Assembly: GCA_029964075.1 (NCBI GenBank)
Contig: CM057140.1
Location: 15,084,643-15,148,642, forward strand
DNA from: Patiria pectinifera
Lineage: Eukaryota; Echinodermata; Asteroidea; Valvatida; Asterinidae
Length of the DNA stretch: 64,000 nt
Direction of reading: 5' to 3'
Shown here one piece after another: positions 16,965 through 40,201 of the stretch. Each line of letters opens with the position of its first letter. The stretch's first letter is position 1. Position numbers and translations under genes: made by a program. Under the pieces are notes generated by a model. The model saw only the letters and a program-made list of their open reading frames with translations. It ran no database searches and was not told the origin of the DNA.

Positions 16965-16986
16965 CCCGTACCCGTACCCGTACCCC
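16965..16986. repeat. CCCGTA microsatellite
   Basis: Short run of the hexamer CCCGTA (three to four units), upstream of T4. Confidence 0.8.
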
Positions 16987-17803
16987 TGCACCTCTCCTTG
17001 GTTGCTAGGCACGTGACTAAGTGGACTCCAATGACGTCAGCTGCATATGCTTGGCTGTTATCATGGAGCGTGTTTATTAGCTCCATGGTTATATGCAAAT
17101 TGCAACAAGCCTGCAAATTTTACATGTACATTGCATGCATTGTATAGCCAGATATTCGGCCATAGCTTGCTCATAATAATTTAGCCAGCAAATTTTACAT
17201 GGACATTGTATAGCCTATAGATATTCGGCAATAGCTTGCCAATAAAATAGACTTCTGCTAAAAATATTACCCCTCGGTCTTCACATATCTCCCCCCCCCC
17301 CACACACACACACAGTTGTGAAAGATTCCGACTTTAGTACGGCCGGAGGCACACTCACGCCGCCCGAGGCTACTCCTCCATGGTTTAGTATAGTACTATA
17401 CTAGTGCAACATGCACCATTTCGTTCCCCCATTTTCCTGAGTATCGACAGGACTATTTTTCTTCAATAATATTTTAAATTCTAATTTTTCTTCTTGATGC
17501 ACAAAACCTGGACCTCGCATTATATAGACTGAATAATTTGTTCCTTGTTCCGTGTCAATTGCATAATTCTATAATTGTCCGAAATATTTCACAAACTGAC
17601 AAAAAAGAAATACGAATGCTGTTTATAACTGATTGTAATGTTTTTAGCGTCCTGTTTACAAAAAGCAAAAGCCAATGCGTGCTCTAAAATTAATTCCGAG
17701 TTTCGAAATTTAAAGATGCCGTTTCATTTCGTCTCATTCAGTGAACCTGTCACCGACGGTTTTTGTCTTCCCAACCGAAATAATGATAACCTGCTGGTAA
17801 TTG

Positions 17804-17835
17804 ATTGGCTAGTGGCGACACCAGCAGGTCACGTG
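17804..17835 (+). promoter_or_regulatory. T4 upstream element: inverted CCAAT plus CACGTG
   Basis: ATTGG (inverted CCAAT) at 17804-17808 and the palindromic E-box CACGTG at 17830-17835. T5 has the same pair (ATTGG 23657-23661, CACGTG 23691-23696) in homologous sequence, so both sites survived duplication. Factor assignment is inference. Confidence 0.5.
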
Positions 17836-17919
17836 AATACCGCGTGATCACATTCCTAACTACACCAAACAAATATTTGGTTGCGTAGACACCGTGACCT
17901 AGTACCTGCGGTCCGGGGG

Positions 17920-17926
17920 TATAAAA
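17920..17926 (+). promoter_or_regulatory. TATA box of T4
   Basis: TATAAAA in GGGGGTATAAAATCATG, 148 bp upstream of the T4 ATG. Confidence 0.75.
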
Positions 17927-18067
17927 TCATGCATTTGAAATCGAACGTTAGTACATTTCTTACGAGTCCCTACGTTGAGACGGGTCAAGTCAGAAAATCC
18001 CTCCGCTTTTAAGCACCAATTGCGAGCCTTTTTCTTCGCCGAACCTACTTAAGACCACTCTATAACC

Positions 18068-20739
<2,672 letters not shown>

Positions 20740-21027
20740 ACCTTTAATTTCAAACATCAAGTGTTCAGTTGAACTTTCACAGCATAAGTGCCTCAGTGAC
20801 AAGCCAAAACTTTCCAAATTTATTTTTTGCTCCAAAGCAATTTTTTTTACACATATGAAAAGACCAAAAATAAAGGCTTTTTATTATTTGAAAACCTGAA
20901 CAGATCTTAAATCTTTTTTTCTTTTGAAATCAAAATCGGCATCAACCAAGGTTTTTATAAAACATCTTATTCGTATTTTTATTTTCCTGTGAGTTATTTA
21001 AAATGAATCATGTGAGGTGAAAATACA

Positions 21028-21033
21028 AATAAA
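21028..21033 (+). other. poly(A) signal of T4 (distal)
   Basis: AATAAAGG in CAAATAAAGGATAATC. The homologous place in T5 is AATAAATG at 29423, so this one is conserved between copies; the proximal AATAAA at 20869 is not. Confidence 0.6.
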
Positions 21034-22961
21034 GGATAATCTTCTGAATCTGCAAACAAATTGTCTTTCGATTTTTATTTTAACTAACATGTATTGCTTC
21101 TAGGGTTTTCTGGGTGAACTTTACTATATCTGGTGAATTTTCATCAAGTATTTTGACCTGTTAAAACAGATCTCTGAAGAGTGTACGTGTATCAGTTGAA
21201 GTAGAAATTATAAGTTCAGTACATTTTCATAATGTTCATACAAACTCTGTATGGGAACCAAGTCCAAAAAACACTCCCAGCCCCCCCCCCCCTAGAAGAT
21301 CCATGCCCCGTCTCCATTAGCTAGAGGGCGCCGTCAATCGACTCTTTAGTACGAGCTCGACTAGGACAAGAGTCTGGTTAAGACCAACCTTGTCCCCAGG
21401 GTGTCGAACAGTACGCACCCATCACTACCTGCTCTCACCCTGGTATTGGATCATTTGCATGTGCAAGATTTTTGAACACGTATGCAAATGAGGAATAGTC
21501 TGGTGCCTGGATATGCGTTAGCATTTGTTTTTGTATGCAGTGTCTGGGGTAAAGGAGTCAATTCGTCGCAGCGCGAGCACGGTGTGAGTTACAAAAACAC
21601 AATTTTTTAAAATTAAGCTGTTACGATTTTATTGAGACAACATGCAGTATCATATTTCATATTAATATGACCATATTGGAAAGGAAATTAGTATTTTCGA
21701 GAAGGCATGGACAATTGATCGCGAAAACACGTACTGCACGTTGTGAATAATAACACCAAGTACATGTACACGATAAAAATCCATTACTAGCCAATTGCGG
21801 TATCGAATCAGGATACAGGAAGAAAGTTTCCTATCCAGGGTTTACTATTGGAAACCAGGTTGGAAATAAAGTAAGCACTGGGGACGAGGTTGGGTTAAGA
21901 CGAGCATAGATATACAATGTACATGTACGTGTTCATTTCGCCTGTCCCGGCTGCAAAAGCGTGAACTTTCCAATAAGAAAACAAATTGCTTAAGACACCA
22001 TGGTTAATACGAGAACTCGGTTAAGACGAAACAGGTTGCGTGTGAATTCGATTCATTGATAACGAGCAATTTTGTAAATATCATGTAACTTGCCAATCAT
22101 TAACCTTTACATTTAATTTAAAATTAAGTAAAAAAAAATACTTTTCTGCAAACAACTTGGGACGAATGTTTTAGAGATTTGGGCAGTTGTGTTGTACATG
22201 CATCCTTCTTGAGGATTATTTTATTTATTTTTTTAGAACAAATTGAAAAGAGTATATACAAATGCAGGGGGTTAACCATACGTTTTTACTATAATTTTGT
22301 CAAAACTAAATTCGCACGCTGTTAAAACAAAGCCCCCCAAATGCTCATTTTCCCCACGTCCCCCGGCCCTCCCAAAAACAGTCACAAATTAAATACTACG
22401 CGTGCAGCCGCACAGGGGCAATTGAATTACGAAAAACTTTTTCACCAGACAATGGCCTTGGGCACTACCATCATAAAAGGGTCATTTTATTTTCTGATGA
22501 AACTGGCCGTAACCCTTGGCTTTATTTATGCAAGGGGAAACCGGAATTTGACTTTTCTGTTTATTCAATGTTGTCACTGATGTATGAGGTTCATAATTGG
22601 ACAGCGTCTATGAATGTATTTGTACTAAAATTGTAGCCAAGCCCGAGTTGACGAAGTTGTGCACTTTTATATCAAATTATCTGTCGAAAAGAAACACAGA
22701 ATGTTGAAACAGAAATTGCGTCAAGACAAAAATCATTGTTAAACTGATTTAAGAGATCGAACGTCTGCTTCATTAGGCTCTAAAATTGAATGGAAATTGC
22801 CGATTTGCCCCCCCCCCCCCAACAAAATAATATTATCCCATATGATACACATATAGTGAGGGGAAACAAACTCCAATTTCCTGATTTTTGTATTGCTAAC
22901 CTTTTCTTCAATAATATTTTAATCTAATTTCTAATTTCCTTATTGATACATAACCCGGACC

Positions 22962-23288
22962 CAAGGGCGGATCCAGAAAACACAATTTTTTTGGGGGGGG
23001 GGGCCAAAAAAAAATTTGGTTCCCCACAAAAGTGGGTCAAAAAAATTACGGCGTGGGGTTCGGGGCCCGCTTACGGGCCCCGAAAATTTTTTGGATTCTA
23101 GACACTCTGTGGTGCGATCTGAGGCAATTTCTGACCACTTTAACCAATGTTTTTTTTTTTTGAGGAAAAGATGGTGGTGTACTCATTGCCTGCCTTTATT
23201 GCGATGTCACATAAAAAAAAAATGGTTTCGTTTTTGGGGGGGGGGGGGGCATGGCCCCCTTTGGCCCCCCCCCCCGGATCCGCCCTTG
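22962..23288. mobile_element. hAT-type MITE with 8-bp target duplication
   Basis: Ends CAAGGGCGGATCC and GGATCCGCCCTTG are inverted repeats. The flanks are identical 8-mers CCCGGACC (22954-22961 and 23289-23296). The paralogous DNA upstream of T4 near 17505-17516 reads ACCTGGACC with no insert. Contains long G and C runs and no coding sequence. An 8-bp duplication is typical of hAT transposases; superfamily assignment is inference. Confidence 0.88.
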
Positions 23289-23798
23289 CCCGGACCTCAA
23301 AACCATGCAAACTGAAGCTCATAGACACCGCATTTTTTCTTCTGAAGTTCTTTCCAGAAATTTGCAAAGATTCCAATTGATTTTAAATTAATATTTAATA
23401 AATTGATTTTAATGTTTTCAGCGTCCTGTATTTACAAAAAGCAAGTTCAATGCATGCTCTAAAAATTAAATACAAGTTTTGGAACTTAAAAGCTGCCATT
23501 TCATTCGGTTCATTCCTTCTCCGTCATTCAGTGAACCTGTTACCATGGAGAAAAACACAGACCGACGTTGTTTGATTTCCTTACATCTTATTCTTCATAC
23601 GTTGCCAAATATACGTGTACATGTACTGGACACATGTGGCAACCTGCTGATAATTGATTGGCTAGCGGTGACGTGACATGCCCTATAGGTCACGTGATAT
23701 AATTCCTAACAACAATGCGTTCAACGTTTGGCGTGTTTGTGTTTGGCCGGCCGGCCTCGGTTGCGTAGCTAGACAAAACATCCAATCACCATGCGCGC

Positions 23799-23810
23799 AT
23801 ATATATATAT
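23799..23810 (+). promoter_or_regulatory. TATA-like AT repeat of the T5 promoter
   Basis: ATATATATATAT flanked by GCGC on both sides, 148 bp before the T5 ATG, the same spacing as the T4 TATA box. The conserved CTGGCCTAACTTCGA that follows is shared with T6. Confidence 0.5.
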
Positions 23811-23946
23811 GCGCGCCCGCGCGCCTGGCACGTCATATTGCAGCTGGCCTAACTTCGAGACAGGTCGAGTTTCAAAATATCTCCGATTTTTTCGCCAATT
23901 ACAAGCCTTTTTGTACGCCGAATCTACCTAAAACCACTCTACAACC

Positions 23947-29126
<5,180 letters not shown>

Positions 29127-29422
29127 ACCCTTAATTTCAAACATCAGGTGTTCAATTGAACTTCTACAGCATTTTAGTGTCCCAATGCTACATAACCAAA
29201 GCTTTCCAGACTAATTTTTCATTCAAAAGCAAGATTTTTCTTAGACTAAAGACTAAAAACAAAGTATTCCAAGTACATGTATTCCAAAAACCTGTAAAGA
29301 TCTGAAATTTGAGTTGTTGAATCGAAACAACCAAAGTCTAAAACAAGATTTGTTAGTGTTTTATTGTTTGTTACGAGTTTAAGCACAAAATCAAAAAGAA
29401 TCAAGTGAGAGGAGGAAATGCA

Positions 29423-29428
29423 AATAAA
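29423..29428 (+). other. poly(A) signal of T5
   Basis: AATAAA in GCAAATAAATGTTTCTCTTG, conserved in T6 (37306) as TTAATAAAAGTTTCTCTTG. Confidence 0.65.
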
Positions 29429-29570
29429 TGTTTCTCTTGTGAAGTTGCAAAAATTTTGTCCTTTGATTTGAGTTGACTTGAAATGTTCTATTCACTTTTA
29501 AATTAACATGCGATGCGTGTAGGGGTTTCTTGGTAAAGTTTACTCTCTGATTAACTTTCAAATTTTTGTC

Positions 29571-30207
29571 CTGCACCTGATTTCACGAAGCCCTGCGACG
29601 CGTCGCAACTCAAGTTACGACGTGTAACACGTCGCAACTCGTGACGCGTTGTATCTTCCATTTCACTAAAGTAGCGATGTGTTGAACGCGTCGTAAGTTC
29701 CTTGACAACGGCTTAAAAATCGTCGCAAGTTTCGACGTGTCTAGTGGTCATCGCAAAATAAGAGTCATTTCTAAGCCAGTTTTATGCCACAAACATTACA
29801 TTGACGAGATTATAACACCGAGGCAATGTGTGTAAAGTTGTAAATACAAAATTCATTGAATAATTATGAATTAGACCGGAATATTAGTTGAAATTTCAAA
29901 GTAGCTACACAGTCCACTGAGAGCTTGTTTTCCTTCAAAATTGCATCGTACGACCACCATTTTGTTTAACGTTTTAACAAATTGCGAGCTGAGATCCGAC
30001 GACTCTTTGTTGAATATCGGACGACTATTTACTGTACGCTGACCAAATACATAAAACAGTCACCGAGTTGTGCTATAAATACACATTCGACACGTCGCAC
30101 TTACGACGTGTTTCGTGAAATGGATCTGCGACGCATCGTAGGATACGACGCGTCGCAGTGCTGCGATGCATCGTAAGTTACGAAGAGTTTGATGAAATCG
30201 GGTGCAG
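29571..30207. mobile_element. non-autonomous DNA transposon with long imperfect inverted ends
   Basis: Left end CTGCACCTGATTTCACGAAG and right end, read in reverse, CTGCACCCGATTTCATCAAA. Both subterminal regions (29590-29720 and 30085-30185) are packed with CGACGCGTCG-type palindromes. The paralogous T4 flank near 21151-21171 reads TTTGACCTGTTAAAACAG with no insert. The target duplication is not clear (CTG left, CAG right). No coding capacity seen. Superfamily undetermined. Confidence 0.75.
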
Positions 30208-30333
30208 TTGAAACAGATCTGAGTGGGCATCAGTTGGAGTGACAAATAAGTTCAGCATACAATTGTATTTTCATACAAACTATGGGAATGAAGTCAAAAA
30301 TAACCCCTGCAGAACATCCATATACCACCTCCA

Positions 30334-30563
30334 CAGGGGCGGATTCAGGATTTTTTTGGAGGGGTGGGGTCATCAGCAAATCATTGCTGAAATGTTGACT
30401 GGCTTTACCATACCATCAATGGGGGCGCTGTTCAAATCCGATGATTATTGTACAAATAACCCTGTAACCAAAGGGCATTATATAGCATATAGCATTATTT
30501 TTTATGAATTTCCGTGGGGAAAAAGCTAATTTTTGACAGCTGGGGGGTCGGGATCTGCCCCTG
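30334..30563. mobile_element. short inverted-end repeat, probably hAT-type
   Basis: Starts CAGGGGCGGATTCAGGAT and ends GGGATCTGCCCCTG. The T4 flank near 21321 (CCGTCTCCATTAGC) lacks it. The ends resemble the element at 22962. The target duplication could not be resolved. Confidence 0.6.
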
Positions 30564-31302
30564 TCTTCATTTGCTTAGAGGGCGCCTCGATCGACCCTCG
30601 TTAACTGGAGATGGCTAGGACATGATTCTGGTTGAGACAAGCATAGCTGTTTCGGTAATTCAAAACTTTGGTTAAGACGTACGACCTTGGCTCGAGAATA
30701 ATTGTTAATTTTTGTTATCAATTCTTAGTCAAAAGTTTAGTTGTCTGCATATTACTCGGAAACACTTTTGGATGGCGATCATGGGTAGAATTAGACCTCC
30801 ATGATCTCGGTTCTTGGCTGATTATTTAAGAGATTTGGGCAGTTATACATGTACACTGTACATGAAAATTTTAGCATCTTTCAAGCAGTTTTTATTTTTT
30901 ATCCAAAAAATTAATTGCATGCAGGGGATAACTTAACATGTTTACAAAAATTTGTTTGTGTGCAAACAAGTCAAACTGAACATTTGGGCATATAATTTTA
31001 AGGCCCCTCGTGCATTTTAATCTTTCAGTCATCCATATAGTGTTAGATGTGCGCCCTCTACAGGCCATATTTGGCCAAATTTGATGTCGCGCGCACGTCC
31101 CACATATATATCCCATAAACGTACACGTACACGCGGCACGTGCATGCGCATGTGCAATAGCACACTGTGTATTATAACTGCGTGTACGCAATTTGCGTAG
31201 CTGGCCTAACTTCGATCGGGTGGTGTTAGGAAATCTGTCCGTTTTTTACGCCGAGTACGAGCCATTTTGTTCGCCAAATCTACCTACAACCACTCTACAA
31301 CC

Positions 31303-36256
<4,954 letters not shown>

Positions 36257-36533
36257 ACCCTTAATTTCAAACATCAAATGTTCAATTGAACTTTTTAATC
36301 ATTTTATTGCCTCAGTGCGAAGAAAGCTTTTCTCAGACTAAAGACAAAAAAACAAAGGTTGTAAAGTGATTCCAAAACTTGAACAGATCTTAAATTCGAT
36401 TTGTTTTATAATTGAAACTGGCATTCTTTAAACCGAATTGAAAAATAAGTCTGTTCGTGTTCTTTCTTCTTTTTAAATTTTTTTTATTAAACTGCTGCAA
36501 TCTATTCACTGACTCGGATTGACGTGAAATATA

Positions 36534-37124
36534 CACTCAAGGAAAAAAGAAACGCAATGGCATTTACAGTTCAATAATTAACGTGACCTCCATTCGCGTC
36601 AAGAACAGCTGTTATTCGTCGCCTCATGGATCGACAGTAATGTCGCAGCTGGTGCTGTGGGATAGCAGCCCACTCTTCCTCCAGTGCCGCCCTCAGCTGC
36701 TGTTGTGTCTCTGGGGGATGATCTCGTTGAGTGGTGGACCCCGAACAGCCTGGCCACTGCCCGTCGGTTCCTTCCGGCTTGGAGCATGCCAATGGCTCGG
36801 TCTCTCTCAGGTTGTGACAGTCGTGGCATCATGGATACAAGTGTTTTTGGCGTCATTTTGGTGTCTTTTTATAGGCAAGGGTTGTGTTCAGAACATGAAT
36901 GGTCAAATGCATATCTGGGAGTCACTCATGTGTAACCATTAGCATAAAATGCAAAAACACAGTTTTTGGCACTCGCCCAAATCACTCAACCGGAACGCGA
37001 TAAATACACATTGACGTTATCTCTAAAATGCTCAATCTAGAACATGCACCATTTTTACAATGCTGGTCCTACTTCCTAAAAATATGAGAATTTTTATGTG
37101 GTGCGTTTCTTTTTTCCTTGAGTG
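36534..37124 (-). mobile_element. Tc1/mariner-type deletion derivative with transposase remnant
   Basis: Perfect 23-bp inverted ends starting CACTCAAGGAAAAAAGAAAC at 36534-36556 and 37102-37124, each flanked by TA (36532-36533, 37125-37126). On the minus strand 36856-36599 encodes an 85-residue peptide with LSQPERDRAIGMLQAG and AVARLFGVHHST, which looks like the N-terminal helix-turn-helix of a Tc1-like transposase; the DDE domain is missing. Non-autonomous. It lies between the T6 stop and the conserved T6 poly(A) signal, so it is probably transcribed in the T6 3' UTR. Confidence 0.88.
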
Positions 37125-37305
37125 TACAAATCAAAAAATTAAATTGGCCTGCTATTTCAGCCTTAACAAGGCCTTCAGAGGCAAATGAAGGAGGACAAGA
37201 AACAAACATGGAGGGGACTGGGGACACACTTTTTTGATTTTCTTATTTTTTATGAGTTAATTCACAGAACAAAAAAAAAGGAATCACGTGAGAGAAGAAA
37301 ATGTT

Positions 37306-37311
37306 AATAAA
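37306..37311 (+). other. poly(A) signal of T6 (distal)
   Basis: AATAAA in a context homologous to the T5 signal. It is 1050 bp after the stop because of the transposon insertion. Confidence 0.55.
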
Positions 37312-37844
37312 AGTTTCTCTTGTAAAAAGCTGAAAAAAATTGTCTTTCGATTGTTTGTATTGCAGTTAATTTCTTTATAGGATTCTAAAGACTTTATAAA
37401 TTATCATGCGATGCGTGAAGGGTTTTCTTGGTTAATGTTTATGTAAACAAACTTGCCTATCATAACCTCGCATTTAAATTAAAAAAAAAATCTAAAAAAA
37501 AAAAATCAAATTTTGGTACAAAAGTTGACTTTTCTACAAATGACTAGTAAACACTCTTGGATGTAAGATAAACTTCTTCGATACTTCCCAGCCGATTATT
37601 TTAGCAATTTTTGTAAAAAGAAAGAATTTTGGAGAAAAATGAACATGTTTTACTGATGCCACCAACATTGCCAATGCCATATTTCCCATGAAATTTTTTT
37701 TTGGACAAGTCCCAATGAAATGTAATCAGCAATATTGAGGAAATCGTTCTGTGCATCAATATACGTACCATTAAACAAGCCTCACAAAATGCGCCAAGTA
37801 CAAAATAATTAAGTGGACGATAGTATTCGCGCCCCAACTCTCAA

Positions 37845-38290
37845 CGTGTTGATGGTTTAGTTGGTAGAGCCTCCAACTTCTTTCTCAAATACTGTGAGTT
37901 CGATTCCTAGTCGGGACTTCAAATTATAGTTTTTATAACTAAGTGCGAATCGATGTTTGATATATTTAAAATTCGAAAATCGATTTAAGAAGTGCGGGTG
38001 GCCTGGAGGCAAGACACAGAACTTCTAATCGCGAGACCCGGGTTCGAAACCCGGGGCCGTATTTTATTTTCGATTTCTTCAGTTGATTCTAAGGGTTATA
38101 ATTATAGGAAGTGTAGTTTCAACGGGGGGACCCAGATAGTGCACCCGGTAGAGGTCCCGGCGGGTAAGCCGGTGCCCCTGGTTCGAGTCCCGGCCGCGGC
38201 AACTCGGACTGGCTGCAGGGAAACCTGCGGCTAGTCCGAGTTCTGTATCGCTCGTCTACCCCAACTATATAAAATAAAATAAAATAAATA
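37845..38290 (+). repeat. tRNA-derived SINE cluster (three heads) with A-rich tail
   Basis: Three tRNA-like segments carry Pol III box B motifs: GAGTTCGATTCC near 37897, GGGTTCGAAACC near 38040 and GGTTCGAGTCC near 38180. The first also has a box A-like TGGTTTAGTTGGTAGAGC. The third is followed by a 19-bp hairpin (38201-38242) and a tail of ATAAA repeats (38267-38290), the layout of a SINE. Acceptor and anticodon stems do not pair well, so these are not functional tRNA genes. Confidence 0.7.
38201..38242 (+). other. 19-bp hairpin with GAAA loop in SINE body
   Basis: AACTCGGACTGGCTGCAGG, loop GAAA at 38220-38223, then CCTGCGGCTAGTCCGAGTT. All 19 positions pair as RNA if two G-U pairs are allowed. 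A GNRA-type loop closed by G-C would be very stable in a Pol III transcript. Confidence 0.85.
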
Positions 38291-38344
38291 GAATTTTATT
38301 ATTTTTTTTATAACAAAGTTTAGATTAAAAAGAAGTAAAAGCTC

Positions 38345-38427
38345 CTCTGAGAGACATTGCCGGGATTCGAACCAGGGACACCGGCATGAGCGTCAAGAGT
38401 GCCTACCACTAGGCCAACACGCTCTTC
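38345..38427 (-). repeat. tRNA-like sequence on the minus strand (SINE head)
   Basis: Read on the minus strand it has GGCCTAGTGGTAGGC (box A region, D-arm) and CTGGTTCGAATCCCGG (box B, T-arm). The T stem pairs well but the acceptor stem does not close, so a tRNA-derived repeat is more likely than a tRNA gene. Confidence 0.55.
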
Positions 38428-39339
38428 TTAGAAAAATGTGTTTGGAACTAATATATAAACCTCCGGTTCGGAACAACTTGAAAATTATAAGTTAAGTTAG
38501 CGCGCATGCGCTCTCCATCGTGAGTTTTTAAGGTACATGTATACAGTTGGCAGATCATAAATAAGTTTAAGTCCACGCGCATGCGTATTAGCTTTTCTTA
38601 CAGCTTTACAGCATTATTTCCAAGAGCCCAAATGTTATCTCTAATCTTCACTGTTACAGTTGGAAACAGTTTAATCACCTTTTCAAATAACTTAAACATT
38701 ACATACAACGAACAGAAAATTAAGGCCGTGAATGACAAATCAATGAAAATTTCTTGAGACAGTGACCTTGTTTTGCCGTGTTAGCATTTTATTGACACTG
38801 AGAAAACAACATTATTCAACATCAGAACAAATCAATAAGCAATGAAATAAATTAATTGATGTTTCACAAGTTTAGCAGTCAGTTTAACATGCATGCAATC
38901 GATCATGTAAATCCTCTAGCTAGATGTCATATACAAAATAATGTTTGATAATAATGCTACAGTATCCCCGTACTTGTCCTATTTCTTTTCGAGCGAATTT
39001 TCAAAGAGTTAGTTGATCTTGAAGGCTTGAACGAATACATTAGTTTTTAGCATTTAGAGGCGAAATTTTTCCCTAAAATAACATGTAAAGTTTAAAATTA
39101 GTGTTTAAAGTTCATAGTATCATTTGCTCTTTGTTCATTTTTTCCATTTTAATCAACATTAAAATTGCTCAAAATCTGAAGAAAGATCCACAACAAATAC
39201 AATTATCTTTTAAAGTTTTAGCCCAGTGGCTCTTTACATTTTGAGAGAGAAAAAAAAAAGAGAAAATATCTGCACAATGGTTTTCTTTTATTAGGGGGTC
39301 CCAAAACTTGATTCCACTTTTTTTTAAATCACCTTCAAT

Positions 39340-39531
39340 CACTGGCGTCGCTACGAGGGGCCGGGGGGGGGGGCGGTTGGGGGATGTCACAACCCCCATT
39401 GGTCAGTTTTGTCGGCAAAATCATGGTGCTGTCGGGCAAAATAGGAAATGAAGAATGGCGAAGGAAGTGGGCAGAAGAAAAAATGGCAAATTTCATGATG
39501 GCACCCCCCCAACGGTCTAGCGACGCCCGTG
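39340..39531. mobile_element. hAT-type MITE, 192 bp
   Basis: Starts CACTGGCGTCGCTACG and ends CTAGCGACGCCCGTG, an imperfect inverted repeat. Flanks are CCTTCAAT (39332-39339) and CTTTCAAT (39532-39539), an 8-bp target duplication with one mismatch. Confidence 0.83.
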
Positions 39532-39555
39532 CTTTCAATTATTCTTTTCTTTCTA

Positions 39556-40201
39556 CAGGTGTGAGTAAAAAAGCGGAACCAAAACCCCCCAAAACTATAT
39601 TTCATATTTAAAAAAATATGTGGCACCAAAATAATAATGACTGGAAAGCCAATTTCATAAGCTATTTTTAAATGAAAAAATTGCTGAGTTGCTCAACCCG
39701 TTCAAAGAATATCACCATTTAAACACAACGACCTTAAAACCTCTATCGTCCAAAAATGCAATTTATTGTGTATTCTTAATTTTTGGAACAACAAAGAAAA
39801 TGACACAGAATACTTATTTCAACAAATTAATGTCAACAACTGTAGTACACAATATTTTTATTAACCCTGGTGAGGCAAACAATATGATTTATATTTTTTT
39901 TTTTAAAGACGGACCTTCCAAAGGACTTTGTTGAATAGTTTTAACGGAGGTTTTATCGCGGGTTACGTTTGAAGACAATTGTGACGACGATTCTTGAAAT
40001 CGCATTTTTGGACGAAAAAGATTTTAGTGTTTAAATGGTGATAATTTTGAACGGATTGAGCAATTTTAGTATTTTTTTTACATCTAAAAGTAGCTTATGA
40101 ATTTGGCTTTCCAGTCATTATTATTTTTGGTGCTACACATTTCTTTTAAATATGAAATATAATTTTGGGGGTTTGGGTTCCGCTTTTTTTTAATCACCCT
40201 G
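39556..40201. mobile_element. foldback element with about 200-bp inverted arms, TA target
   Basis: Left arm from 39556 begins CAGGTGTGAGTAAAAAAGCG; right arm ends GCTTTTTTTTAATCACCCTG at 40201. Both arms contain AATAATAATGACTGGAAAGC, present at about 39628 and, inverted, at about 40111. TA lies on both sides (39554-39555, 40202-40203), suggesting a Tc1/mariner-type MITE. No coding sequence. Confidence 0.8.

Larger units (their letters stand above)
14911..18067. other. intergenic T3-T4
   Basis: No gene supported. Contains the T3 3' UTR with AATAAA at 15073-15078, then unassigned AT-rich DNA. 16220-16700 holds G- and C-runs with GGCGGATT and GATCCGCC ends that look like decayed hAT-type repeat material. 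A CCCGTA microsatellite is at 16965-16986. From about 17430 the sequence is homologous to the DNA upstream of T5 (about 22870 onward), so this is the left edge of the T4 tandem unit. Confidence 0.6.
20740..23946. other. intergenic T4-T5
   Basis: No gene supported. AATAAA occurs at 20869-20874 and 21028-21033. From 20740 to about 22275 the DNA is homologous to the T5 3' flank (29127 to about 30925), and it preserves the empty sites of two elements inserted only in the T5 copy (near 21160 and 21321). From about 22870 it is homologous to the T4 upstream region, interrupted by a hAT-type MITE at 22962-23288. Confidence 0.65.
29127..31302. other. intergenic T5-T6
   Basis: No gene supported. Contains the T5 3' UTR (AATAAA 29423-29428), the 637-bp inverted-repeat element at 29571-30207, a 230-bp element at 30334-30563, and the T6 promoter. 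The two elements interrupt sequence that is continuous downstream of T4. Possible TATA motifs for T6 are TATATA near 31105 and TATAA at 31173; neither is decisive. Confidence 0.6.

Noticed and set aside
36583-36942. Plus-strand 119-codon frame inside the Tc1-like element
   Set aside because: It is antisense to the recognisable transposase N-terminal peptide on the minus strand.
37850-38430. Possible functional tRNA genes
   Set aside because: Box A and B motifs are present but acceptor and anticodon stems do not pair. SINE tails and hairpin fit tRNA-derived repeats better.
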